A program made the position numbers and the translations under genes. Shown one piece after another: positions 14,989 to 21,676 of a stretch of 49,125 nucleotides of DNA (its first letter is position 1; each line of letters begins with the position of its first letter). The stretch is taken from the NCBI GenBank assembly GCA_034430515.1, contig DAOUEP010000027.1:1-49125 (forward strand), in the 5' to 3' direction. The DNA is from DAOUEH01 sp034430515 (GTDB lineage Bacteria > Chloroflexota > Dehalococcoidia > Dehalococcoidales > RBG-16-60-22). The notes under the pieces are model-generated. The model saw nothing but the letters and a program-made list of their open reading frames with translations, did no database searches and had not been told where the DNA came from.

Positions 14989-16224
14989 TTACATTACTTC
15001 TTTTTCGCTGGCATCCACGGCCCGCTTGAGCTCCTCGGCCAAAATCGGCGGCAGGCCCTCGATGTCCACGCGCAGGAAACCCCGTACGATGGCGGCGGTG
15101 GCCTGGTCGTGGGTGAGGCCGCGGGCCATGAGGTATTCCACCTCTTCCTCGGCAATCTTGCCCACGGCGGCCTCGTGGGAGAGGTCGATGCCGGCCAGGG
15201 TGCCCTTGAGCTCGGGGATGGCTTGGATGACGCCTTTATCGCCCAGAATCAGGCCGCGGCACTCCAGGTGGCCCTTGCAGTCGGGGGCGTTGCCCTCGAT
15301 ATAGCCGCGGGCGACGATGCTGCCGCCGGTGGTGATGGCGCGGGAGACGATTTCCGTCCGCGAGCCTTTACCGTCTAAAATAACGCGCGAGCCGACGTCC
15401 AGCGAGGAGCCGGCCCCGGTGACCAGAACGCTGTTGAAGCGGGCCGTGGCGCCCTCGCCGGTACATCTGGCCAGCGGGTTCATCTGGAGCGACTTTACCG
15501 GCTTCATCAGCAGGTAGTTGCTCAGGAAGAGGCCGCCGTCCTCGATGACGACGGCGCTGCGGGGGCGCACCGCCGTGGCCGGGCTCCAGGCGTGTATCAT
15601 CGTAAAGGTTACCCTGGCGCCTTTTTTAATGTAAAACTCGGAGACGCCCAGGTGCAGCCCCGGCTCGTCGGCGGTGGCGGTGGTGCAGCCGGTGATGATG
15701 TGCAGCTCCGAGCCGGCCTCGGCGATGATGATATTATGGACGTTCTGCATCAGCTTGTCTTTGGCCAGATAGAGGCAGGCCTGTACCGGAAAGAGCGTCT
15801 TCTGCCCCGGCAGCGCCCGGATAAAATAGCCGCTGTACTGGTTGAGCTCCACGTTGGCGGTGTACTTGTCCTGGTCGACGGGCACGGCCCGCCACCAGTA
15901 GTCGGCCATCCAGTCGTACTTGGCCATGGCCTGGCCGACCGGCATGACCTCAACGCCGTCCTGGCTGACCGAGCTGTGCACCGGGGTGTTGTCCATCTGG
16001 ATGTACGTCCCCGAGCGCTGGCTGGGGTCGTCCAGCATGACGCCGGCGGTGAGCATCTGCTCCTTGGCCTGCGATGGGAGTTTAGATGGGTCTGCTTGAT
16101 AGGGTAGCTCGTCGGACGAGGCGTCGTAGCGGCTCAGGTCGATGTCCTCGCCCAGGGCGGCCTTTTTCGCTGCCGCGGCGCGGGCTTTGTCCCTGTCGGC
16201 GGGGGAAGTCCCGGTTTCAGTCAC
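14989..16224 (-). CDS. sufB: SufB/SufD-family Fe-S scaffold subunit (SmsB-like)
   Basis: 411 aa. It has the right-handed beta-helix core of the SufBD family (residues about 150-350), with the usual late stretch IDLSHEAAVGKIAEEEVEYLMARGL, including the conserved His. Only one SufB/D protein is encoded beside SufC, as in the minimal SufBC (SmsCB) systems of anaerobes and archaea; no SufD, SufS or SufU is present in the window. The start is a GTG at 16224 overlapping the sufC stop by 8 bases. Confidence 0.88.
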   Translation of the reverse strand: MTETGTSPADRDKARAAAAKKAALGEDIDLSRYDASSDELPYQADPSKLPSQAKEQMLTAGVMLDDPSQRSGTYIQMDNTPVHSSVSQDGVEVMPVGQAMAKYDWMADYWWRAVPVDQDKYTANVELNQYSGYFIRALPGQKTLFPVQACLYLAKDKLMQNVHNIIIAEAGSELHIITGCTTATADEPGLHLGVSEFYIKKGARVTFTMIHAWSPATAVRPRSAVVIEDGGLFLSNYLLMKPVKSLQMNPLARCTGEGATARFNSVLVTGAGSSLDVGSRVILDGKGSRTEIVSRAITTGGSIVARGYIEGNAPDCKGHLECRGLILGDKGVIQAIPELKGTLAGIDLSHEAAVGKIAEEEVEYLMARGLTHDQATAAIVRGFLRVDIEGLPPILAEELKRAVDASEKEVM

Positions 16225-16975
16225 TTAGCGGCAGCCTCCCCAGGTAGCATTGAATGCACTCGTCGTAGCCCTTCTCCCGGATGGTCGCCAGCATCTCGTG
16301 GGGGTCGCCGGTGCAGCCGATGGTGCCGCCGCACATGACGTAGCCGGTGCGGGCGTTGACGTAGTCCAGGATGTGGCCGGTGTGGGTGATGATGAGCCCC
16401 ATGCACCGGCGCTCCTGGATGGGGCAGTTCTTTTCCAGCAGGTCGTTCATCAGCTCGCCGATGAGGGCGATGTTGACCAGGTCGACGCCGGACTCCGGCT
16501 CGTCGAGCAGGGTCAGCTCCGGCTTTTGCGCCAGGAGCTGCATCAGCTCGGAGCGCTTGATTTCTCCGCCGGAGAAGCCGTAGTTGATATCGCGCTCCAG
16601 GAAGTCCTCCAGGTCGGCCCGCTCGGCCAGCTGGTTGATTTCGGCGTCGTCTTCGGTCTCGCTTTTCAGGCAGGCGGCCACCATGTCGCGTGTCTTGACG
16701 CCCCGCACCACCGGCGGCCGCTGGAAGGACATGCCGATGCCCATTCGCGCCCGCTCGTCGATGGAGAGATGGGTGATGTCCTTGCCCTTGAAGTGGATGG
16801 AGCCCCGGGTGACCTGGTACTTGGGGAAGCCCATGATGGTCATCAGCAGGGTGCTCTTGCCGGCCCCGTTGGGGCCGAAGAGGACGTGGGTCTCGCCATT
16901 CTGGATGGTCAGGTTGACGTCGTGGATGATTTCCTTGCCGCCCACGGCTACGGAGAGGTCTTTTATCTTCAGCAT
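16217..16975 (-). CDS. sufC: SufC-type ABC ATPase
   Basis: 252 aa. Walker A GPNGAGKS is at 34-41, signature FSGGEIKR, and Walker B LTLLDEPESGVD. It supplies ATP-driven conformational change for Fe-S cluster assembly on SufB. Compared with ordinary SufC it has extra cysteines in the C-terminal third (CPIQERRC, MCGGTIGC, ECIQC), which may be a lineage trait. It forms an overlapping pair with sufB and follows the ferritin-like gene at 17.5 kb after 24 bases. Confidence 0.93.
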   Translation of the reverse strand: MLKIKDLSVAVGGKEIIHDVNLTIQNGETHVLFGPNGAGKSTLLMTIMGFPKYQVTRGSIHFKGKDITHLSIDERARMGIGMSFQRPPVVRGVKTRDMVAACLKSETEDDAEINQLAERADLEDFLERDINYGFSGGEIKRSELMQLLAQKPELTLLDEPESGVDLVNIALIGELMNDLLEKNCPIQERRCMGLIITHTGHILDYVNARTGYVMCGGTIGCTGDPHEMLATIREKGYDECIQCYLGRLPLSD

Positions 16976-16999
16976 CGTTTCACCATGCCAGCGGGTATT

Positions 17000-17530
17000 T
17001 TAACCGCCGTCGAGGGAGTGGTGCTCCGCCCGGGTAAACCAGTCCGCCGGGTCCTCGAGGAACTCAAAGTAGTCCAGCAGGGTGCTGTGGTGGACGGCCT
17101 CCTGGGCGGCCAGTTCCTCGTAAAACTCCTTTTCGCCGTCGTGGGTGGCGGCGGCGGCCTGCTCCTTGTAGAAATCGTAGGTCTTGTTTTCCATTTTCAT
17201 GGCCGTCTGGATGGCGTCCATCTCGGTGGGCAGGGCCTTATAGTCCCGGCCCATTTGCTTGATGGCCTCGGAGAAGACCGTCGCCAGCCCTTTACCGCCG
17301 TCGTGGGGGATGTGGGCCGGGGGCCAGCCCTTCTTCTGGCTCAGGGATGCATATATTTTTTCGAAGACCTGGCGGTGGATGTCCTCCTCTTCGGCCAGCT
17401 TGTTGAGGAGCTTCTGGCCCAGTTCGTTGGTGGCGGCCCGCGCCGCCTTGAGGTAGTACTCCTTGCCGTCTATTTCCATCTGCAGGGCCTGCTTGAGGGC
17501 CGCCAGCGTGGTTGCCTGGTCTTTTGCCAT
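17000..17530 (-). CDS. ferritin-like (rubrerythrin-type) protein
   Basis: 176 aa from the ATG at 17530, chosen for the AGGAGG site 6 bases upstream; the open frame extends further but without one. It has a diiron four-helix pattern: MEIDGKEYY, EEEDIHRQVFEKI, MENKTYDFY, AQEAVHHSTLLDYFEFL. There is no rubredoxin domain. It is the first gene of the iron/redox cluster, behind a strong promoter, and is followed at once by sufC-sufB. A role in iron supply or peroxide defence for Fe-S assembly is inferred from position. Confidence 0.83.
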   Translation of the reverse strand: MAKDQATTLAALKQALQMEIDGKEYYLKAARAATNELGQKLLNKLAEEEDIHRQVFEKIYASLSQKKGWPPAHIPHDGGKGLATVFSEAIKQMGRDYKALPTEMDAIQTAMKMENKTYDFYKEQAAAATHDGEKEFYEELAAQEAVHHSTLLDYFEFLEDPADWFTRAEHHSLDGG

Positions 17531-17586
17531 GAGCTGCCTCCTTGCGCTATGGGGTGAATTATCCGCCTCGCCGGGGCCGCCTACGC

Positions 17587-17615
17587 ATGATAAAGCCAAA
17601 CGGCGGTGCTGTCAA
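17587..17615 (-). promoter_or_regulatory. promoter of the ferritin-suf-rubredoxin cluster
   Basis: Minus strand TTGACA (17615-17610), 17-base spacer, TATCAT (17592-17587). The start should be near 17580, with a leader of about 50 bases. Confidence 0.72.
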
Positions 17616-17628
17616 TCCGGTCGCGATG

Positions 17629-17688
17629 TCACACATATTGTACTGGCGCCGCCCGGCGCTGTATGTGATAAAAGTTGCATTAATCACA
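17629..17688. promoter_or_regulatory. cluster of TGTGA-type half-sites between redox cluster and glutaredoxin
   Basis: Three half-sites lie in 60 bases: TCACACATA (17629-17637), TATGTGATA (17662-17670) and ATCACA (17683-17688). The first two form an inverted repeat around a GGCGC..GCGC stem, and the last two a TGTGAT..ATCACA palindrome. The spacing does not match a CRP/FNR site. The position between divergent redox genes suggests an operator; the factor is unknown. The rest of 17531-17790 holds only weak -10-like A/T-rich tracts for the glutaredoxin gene. Confidence 0.4.
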
Positions 17689-17790
17689 CCGGGGCGATAG
17701 TAAAATATAGAATAAATGCTCTGCTAAGTATAGCATATCCCGCCCGGTATTGCCCGGCGGGACGGGCACTAATCACCGAAAGGAAGGGAA

Positions 17791-18039
17791 ATGACCGAGA
17801 AGAAAGTAGTTATCTATTCCACGCCCACCTGACCTTACTGTGGAAAGGCGAAGGAGTATCTTTCGCAAAAGGGAATCAAGTACACGGAATACAACGTGGC
17901 CGCCGACCGGGATAAAGCTAAAGAGATGGTGGCCCTGACCAAACAGATGGCGGTGCCGGCCATCATCATCGATGACAAGGATATCGTCATCGGCTTCAAC
18001 GTCGCCAAGCTGGACGAGCTGCTGTCAGCCAAGAAATAA
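17791..18039 (+). CDS. glutaredoxin-like selenoprotein (UGA at active-site position)
   Basis: 82 codons with one in-frame TGA at codon 14 (17830-17832). Around it the protein reads VVIYSTPT-U-PYCGKAKEYL, so the TGA replaces the first Cys of the CPYC redox motif; C17 remains. The rest is an intact thioredoxin-fold glutaredoxin with the cis-Pro segment MAVPA (53-57) and a final helix KLDELL. GGAAGGG precedes the ATG. A 7-base stem with loop AGUAU, containing GU, begins 15 bases after the UGA; the loop is 22 bases after it, in the range of bacterial SECIS elements. Sec at this place is known in some glutaredoxins. The alternative is a single nonsense mutation. No sel genes are in the window. Confidence 0.78.
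17848..17866 (+). other. SECIS-like hairpin inside the glutaredoxin gene
   Basis: GCGAAGG (17848-17854) pairs with CUUUCGC (17860-17866) around loop AGUAU (17855-17859), with one G-U pair. Bacterial SECIS elements are in the coding region just after the UGA, with a short stem and a G/U-bearing loop, as here. Confidence 0.6.
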
Positions 18040-18047
18040 GGCCGCCT

Positions 18048-18131
18048 TTAGAGGTCTTTCTTTAGCTGCTCAAACTCTTCACGGGTTATTTCGCCCTTGG
18101 AGTAGCGCTCCCGCGCTATGTCCAGGGGCAT
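18048..18131 (-). pseudogene. orphan SHOCT domain, 27 codons
   Basis: Minus strand frame from ATG at 18131 to TAA at 18048. It encodes LDIARERYSKGEITREEF and a short end, the classic SHOCT short C-terminal domain normally found at the end of larger proteins. An in-frame TAA lies just upstream, and no larger ORF is attached. It is either the remnant of a deleted gene or a free micro-protein; the remnant is more likely. No clear ribosome site is seen. Confidence 0.55.
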
Positions 18132-18240
18132 TGGCTTAGGGCATAATAGTTAAAATTTCATGTGATTTTAGTTACATACACCCCGAGGACGGAAAAATTA
18201 AAATTATACTAGTGGTTCCAACAAATCAAGGAGGTAGGCA

Positions 18241-18699
18241 ATGAATTTGACCAGAATCCTGATCATCGGTATTATCGTGCTGGGCGTGATTGGCATCGGC
18301 ATCGGCGGGGTCTTTGTACAGCAGGGGTTCGCCAAGGACAACCTGCTCAAAACAGCTATGGAGCAGGAGAAGATTACCCTGGGCATCCCCAGCGACAAGC
18401 TGGCGGCCGGTGAGGTTATCGATACGGCCAAAGAGGCCCAGATTGCCGGCGATACCGTCCGCGAGCACCGTCACAGCATCGCCCCCACCTACGGCGACCT
18501 GCTGGGGGGCAAGCAGTTCGACCCCACCAACCCGGAGCAGCTGACCTACGCCCAGGCGCTCAACCTGGAGAACTACCTGTACCTGGCCGTGCTCGGCTTC
18601 GGCGTGACGCAGATTGCCATGGGGGCGGGGGCGGCGATGATTGTCCTGGGGCTGGCCCTGGTGGCCACCGGCGTCGTCCTCGTTCGCCACAGGCACTAG
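18241..18699 (+). CDS. small membrane protein of unknown function, two transmembrane helices
   Basis: 152 aa, not recognised. An N-terminal helix (about 5-27) and a C-terminal helix (about 112-148, glycine/alanine-rich) enclose a polar stretch of about 85 residues with GIPSDKLAAGEVIDTAKEAQ and REHRHSIAPTYGDLLGGKQF. By the positive-inside rule (arginines and histidines at the C-end) both termini are probably cytoplasmic and the loop external. AAGGAGG lies 6 bases before the ATG. It stands alone between the SHOCT remnant and the next gene. Confidence 0.75.
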   Translation: MNLTRILIIGIIVLGVIGIGIGGVFVQQGFAKDNLLKTAMEQEKITLGIPSDKLAAGEVIDTAKEAQIAGDTVREHRHSIAPTYGDLLGGKQFDPTNPEQLTYAQALNLENYLYLAVLGFGVTQIAMGAGAAMIVLGLALVATGVVLVRHRH

Positions 18700-18701
18700 C
18701 G

Positions 18702-18731
18702 TTTCCCGGCTTCCGGCTCTTATGCTATACT
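18702..18731 (+). promoter_or_regulatory. extended -10 promoter before the 101-aa gene
   Basis: TGC-TATACT with -10 at 18726-18731; the -35 (TTTCCC at 18702-18707) is weak. Confidence 0.4.
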
Positions 18732-18773
18732 GGGGGGCGTATCCGACTAAACGCCCCCCGGGAGGAAAGCCCC

Positions 18774-19079
18774 GTGCCCAAGCGCGTCAGCCTGGCGGTG
18801 AACCACGTGCCCGTTGACCTGGACTACTTCGTGGCGGGCTATATCGAGCGTGTCGTCGGCGGCATCATCGCCAGCCTGCACGATACCGGCGAGATTGAGG
18901 CGCTGGAGCTAATCGTGGATAGCGAGGGACGGGTCAGAATTAGCCTCAACAACGCCGACGTCTCCCTCAAGGAGTTTCCCGTGGAGATTATCCGGAGCAC
19001 CCTGGAGGGCGTGGTGGCGCCCCTCAAGGGCGTAGAGCGGGTGCTTAACCCCATCGAAATCCGGATAGAGACTGGCTAA
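18774..19079 (+). CDS. conserved-looking protein of unknown function
   Basis: 101 aa from a GTG with GGAGG upstream. Not recognised. It is a compact alpha/beta protein: VSLAVNHVPVDLDYFVAGYI, a helix around VVGGIIASLH, two strands (EALELIVDSEGRVRISLN) and a C-terminal helix-strand (IRSTLEGVVAPLKG, IEIRIETG). No membrane segments or cysteines are visible. Codon use matches its neighbours. It converges on, and overlaps by 4 bases, the UPF0280 gene. Confidence 0.75.
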   Translation: MPKRVSLAVNHVPVDLDYFVAGYIERVVGGIIASLHDTGEIEALELIVDSEGRVRISLNNADVSLKEFPVEIIRSTLEGVVAPLKGVERVLNPIEIRIETG

Positions 19080-19816
19080 GTCCCCGTCTCGCAGAGGCTG
19101 ACATCGCCCCAGGCCCCCACCCTGTCCCCCACGATGATGACCAGGCCGGTGAGGCCGGCTATCCCCTGTCCGAACTCGATGGCCGCCTCGATGTCGTCCG
19201 CCCCGCCGACCCGGTTGGCGATGGCCGTGGCCGCGGCGTCGGCCAGGGTGGTGTCCGGGGCGACGGCCACCACGGCGTCGGCCTTACCGAAGCTCAGCGA
19301 GGGCCCCACCGTCCCCGAGGAGGTGCAGACCCCCAGCGGCGTGGCCTCCGGCGGGATGACCAGCCCGATTTTGCCGGTCAGCGGCGAGTCCCCGGCGTAG
19401 ATGCCGACCGTTCTTTTACGGCTGATTTTGAGGAAAATGTCGCCGCCGTTTTCCACGATAACTTCCGGGGAAAACTCTAAAAGCTCCCGCCCGACCTCCT
19501 GCGCCACCGCTCCGGCCACCGCTGCCATCGGCCCCACGCCGGCCAGCCGTCCGGCCGCCAGCATTGCCAGCACGATGGGCGGGGCGCTCGGGGGAACGGG
19601 GAGGGGTTTCAGTGAGGTCAGGAACTCCGGGTCTTTTTTAATATAGTCTTCCAGCTGCTTGCGGTACTTAAGGACGCTGCGGCGGGCCTGGCGGGAGAGG
19701 TCGGAGGCGGCGCGGATATAGAGGTCGGTCTCCTTGATGGTGACGTTAAAGGCGGTCAGGTCTTTCCCCTCCACCCAGTGGCGGTAGGTGCGCGGCTGGT
19801 AGGCGGTTTTTTTCAT
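19076..19816 (-). CDS. UPF0280 (COG2122) protein, homocysteine-synthesis associated
   Basis: 246 aa, an ApbE-like fold family. The hallmark stretch VVENGGDIFLKI-like (IVENGGDIFLK) and GVCTSSGTVGPSLSFGKADAV are clear, and the N-terminus YQPRTYRHWV is typical. In Methanosarcina acetivorans the COG2122, DUF39 and NIL-ferredoxin genes have been linked to assimilation of sulfide into homocysteine. Here all three lie in one minus-strand operon with gaps of 3 and 17 bases, this being the last gene. Its exact step is not settled. Confidence 0.88.
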   Translation of the reverse strand: MKKTAYQPRTYRHWVEGKDLTAFNVTIKETDLYIRAASDLSRQARRSVLKYRKQLEDYIKKDPEFLTSLKPLPVPPSAPPIVLAMLAAGRLAGVGPMAAVAGAVAQEVGRELLEFSPEVIVENGGDIFLKISRKRTVGIYAGDSPLTGKIGLVIPPEATPLGVCTSSGTVGPSLSFGKADAVVAVAPDTTLADAAATAIANRVGGADDIEAAIEFGQGIAGLTGLVIIVGDRVGAWGDVSLCETGT

Positions 19817-19819
19817 GGA

Positions 19820-20230
19820 CTAAAAGTGAACTTCCATCGCCCGCGGCGGGCAGGCGGTGATGCACAGCCCGCAGCCGATGCACTTCTCGTCCTCAAAGAT
19901 TATCCTCATCGTCCGGGGCTCCACCCGGAAGGCCCCGGCGGGGCAGACGGTGACGCAGGCCCCGCAGTGGGTACAGCGCGCCTCGTTGCGGGTCACGTCC
20001 TGCGAGAGCGCCTGTATCTTGACGCCCGCCTTCACCAGGAACTCGATGCCCCGGTCGTACTCTTTCTGGTTGCCTTTAAGCTCCAGCACCAGCAGGCCTT
20101 CCTGCTCCGGCGTGATGGAGGCCTTGAGGATGTTGAACTCCAGGTCGTAGTCCTTGACCAGCCGGTAGACGATGGGGCGCTCCACCAGGCGCCGGGGGAA
20201 CCGCAGCACTATCTTTTTGGATACGGGCAT
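19820..20230 (-). CDS. NIL-domain ferredoxin, 2x[4Fe-4S]
   Basis: 136 aa. An N-terminal ACT-like NIL domain (about 5-75) precedes two clusters: CTHCGACVTVC-P and CIGCGLCITAC-P, each CxxCxxCxxxCP. It corresponds to the MA1822-type partner of DUF39 proteins and should deliver low-potential electrons for reductive sulfur incorporation. It lies between the DUF39 and UPF0280 genes. Confidence 0.92.
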   Translation of the reverse strand: MPVSKKIVLRFPRRLVERPIVYRLVKDYDLEFNILKASITPEQEGLLVLELKGNQKEYDRGIEFLVKAGVKIQALSQDVTRNEARCTHCGACVTVCPAGAFRVEPRTMRIIFEDEKCIGCGLCITACPPRAMEVHF

Positions 20231-20247
20231 TTAGCTTACCTCCGCGG

Positions 20248-21465
20248 CTACAGGTCGCTCTCCTCGATGGGGCGCTCGTTGAGGGGCTTGCACTTCACGT
20301 CCGACTCCGCCCCCGGCAGTGGCGCCACGGCCCGGGTAAGCTCGAAGCGCCCCTCGGCGAGCCACCCCTTGATGATGGCGGCGATTTCCACCGCCAGCGG
20401 GTAGCTGGAGCGCGAGGCGGTGGGCACGTCCTTGCCTTTTACCTTAATCTTGCCGCTCTTGAGTTCGGCGTAGCTGACCTCGCCCAGCCTGTCCGGCTTG
20501 AGCTGGGGGAAGGCGTCGGAATAGTCGATGACTGGCGCCAGGATGTCGGCGTCGGTCACCGTGGTGTAGGCCAGTATCTCCTCGTCGAGAATGGGAATGG
20601 GCACGCCGATACCCACCGTCAGGCTGCACCCGTAGCCGACGACGCTCGTCCCCACCAGCCAGCGCGGGCTCATCTGCTTTAAGTCGCCGATGACGGCCAG
20701 CGTCCCGGCGCCCTCTTTGGGGATGCCTTTATCGGTGCGGGGCACGGCGGGATTGTGCTGGGTGCCCTGCCAGGCTACGTAGCCCACGCCGCCCCCCAGG
20801 AAGATGCGCGTGCCGATGCCGATGGTCTGGTAGTACGGGTCGTTGAAGAGCGGCGAAAGCTGCCCCGCCGACGAGTAGTTGGCGTTGCCCAGGCGCGGCT
20901 TGAGGATGCCCATGTAGGTATAGATGGTCTTCTCCGACGTGTTCACCGCCACGTTGTAGTTCTGGTAGGCGTTGCGCACGTTGAAGAGCACCGCCTCGTT
21001 GAGGTCTTTGATATTGAGCCAGGTCTCCAGCCGCTTGCGGGGGTAGCAGTCCGTCCCGTAGGCGGCGGCGACCAGCCGCACGTCCTTGCCGGCCACCAGC
21101 TCCTCGATGACGTGACCGCCGCCGTAGATGAATTCGCCGGGGTGGATGCGGTTGCGCGGGTCGTCGTCGGGGAGGGCATTGGCCCCCAGGAATAAATCGG
21201 CGGCGGCCAGGCCGGTATAGGCCGGGACGTCGTTAAGATAAGCGTGCCCGCCGCCCAGCTTGATACGCGGCCGGGTATGGCCGATGTTGAAATAGGCCCC
21301 GGAGGAGCACATGATGCCGAAGGTGCCGGTGGTGACCACATCCACCTCGCGGGCGGCCTGCTTGAGGCCTTTTTCACGGACGACGTCAATAATCTCCTCG
21401 GCGGTGAAGACCACCGCCTGTCCCTTTTTGATTTTCTGGTTGATTTCCTCGATTGTCTTGGCCAC
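20248..21465 (-). CDS. DUF39 / HcyBio homocysteine biosynthesis protein
   Basis: 405 aa from a GTG with AGGGAG upstream. The family start TIEEINQKIKKGQAVV, VTTGTFGIMCSSGAYFNIGH, YGGGHVIEELVAGK and GTDCYPRK are present. In methanogens this family, with NIL-ferredoxin and COG2122 proteins, is needed to make homocysteine from aspartate semialdehyde and sulfide. The conserved cysteines in IMCSSG and GTDCYP are candidates for the sulfur carrier. Unlike some family members it has no CBS domains. It is the first gene of the operon, behind its own promoter. Confidence 0.9.
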   Translation of the reverse strand: MAKTIEEINQKIKKGQAVVFTAEEIIDVVREKGLKQAAREVDVVTTGTFGIMCSSGAYFNIGHTRPRIKLGGGHAYLNDVPAYTGLAAADLFLGANALPDDDPRNRIHPGEFIYGGGHVIEELVAGKDVRLVAAAYGTDCYPRKRLETWLNIKDLNEAVLFNVRNAYQNYNVAVNTSEKTIYTYMGILKPRLGNANYSSAGQLSPLFNDPYYQTIGIGTRIFLGGGVGYVAWQGTQHNPAVPRTDKGIPKEGAGTLAVIGDLKQMSPRWLVGTSVVGYGCSLTVGIGVPIPILDEEILAYTTVTDADILAPVIDYSDAFPQLKPDRLGEVSYAELKSGKIKVKGKDVPTASRSSYPLAVEIAAIIKGWLAEGRFELTRAVAPLPGAESDVKCKPLNERPIEESDL

Positions 21466-21507
21466 GGCGCGCTCCCTGTCTCCCGCGCTAAAGCGGGATT
21501 ACATAAC

Positions 21508-21537
21508 AGTCTAGCACGATACCACATCCTTGTACAA
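21508..21537 (-). promoter_or_regulatory. promoter of the homocysteine operon
   Basis: Minus strand TTGTAC (21537-21532), 18-base spacer, TAGACT (21513-21508) with an extended TGC. A short CCCGC/GCGGG hairpin (21482-21498) follows in the leader just upstream of the ribosome site. Confidence 0.6.
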
Positions 21538-21552
21538 CATCCCCCCGCCCCC

Positions 21553-21608
21553 CTCGTTGTTATCTTTTCCCACCCACCCGCCCCCGGTGAAGCCACGGCT
21601 TAGCCCGG
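21553..21608 (-). repeat. dispersed modular repeat, degenerate copy H
   Basis: The core lies on the minus strand at 21575-21561 with one change (GGGTGGGAAAAGATA), followed downstream by the AACGAGGGGGGCGG tail and preceded by a decayed AAGCCG..GGCTT module. It fills the space between the two divergent promoters. Confidence 0.5.
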
Positions 21609-21611
21609 AGG

Positions 21612-21641
21612 TTTACCACCCCTACCCCTATAAGCTATAAT
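21612..21641 (+). promoter_or_regulatory. promoter of aspS-tig-clpP
   Basis: TTTACC (21612-21617), 18-base spacer, TATAAT (21636-21641). Confidence 0.6.
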
Positions 21642-21676
21642 CAAAGTAGGGCCTTTTTCTCAATAAGGAGTCAACT

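Noticed and set aside
17664..17688. CRP site (TGTGA-N6-TCACA)
   Set aside because: The half-sites are 15 bases apart, not 6, so an ordinary CRP/FNR dimer would not fit.
17463..17915. 150-codon plus-strand frame across the glutaredoxin start region
   Set aside because: It is in a different frame from the glutaredoxin homology, and its translation has no family features.
17791..18039. Glutaredoxin as a simple nonsense pseudogene
   Set aside because: No second lesion is present, the TGA falls exactly on the active-site Cys, and a SECIS-like hairpin is correctly placed. It remains the main alternative.
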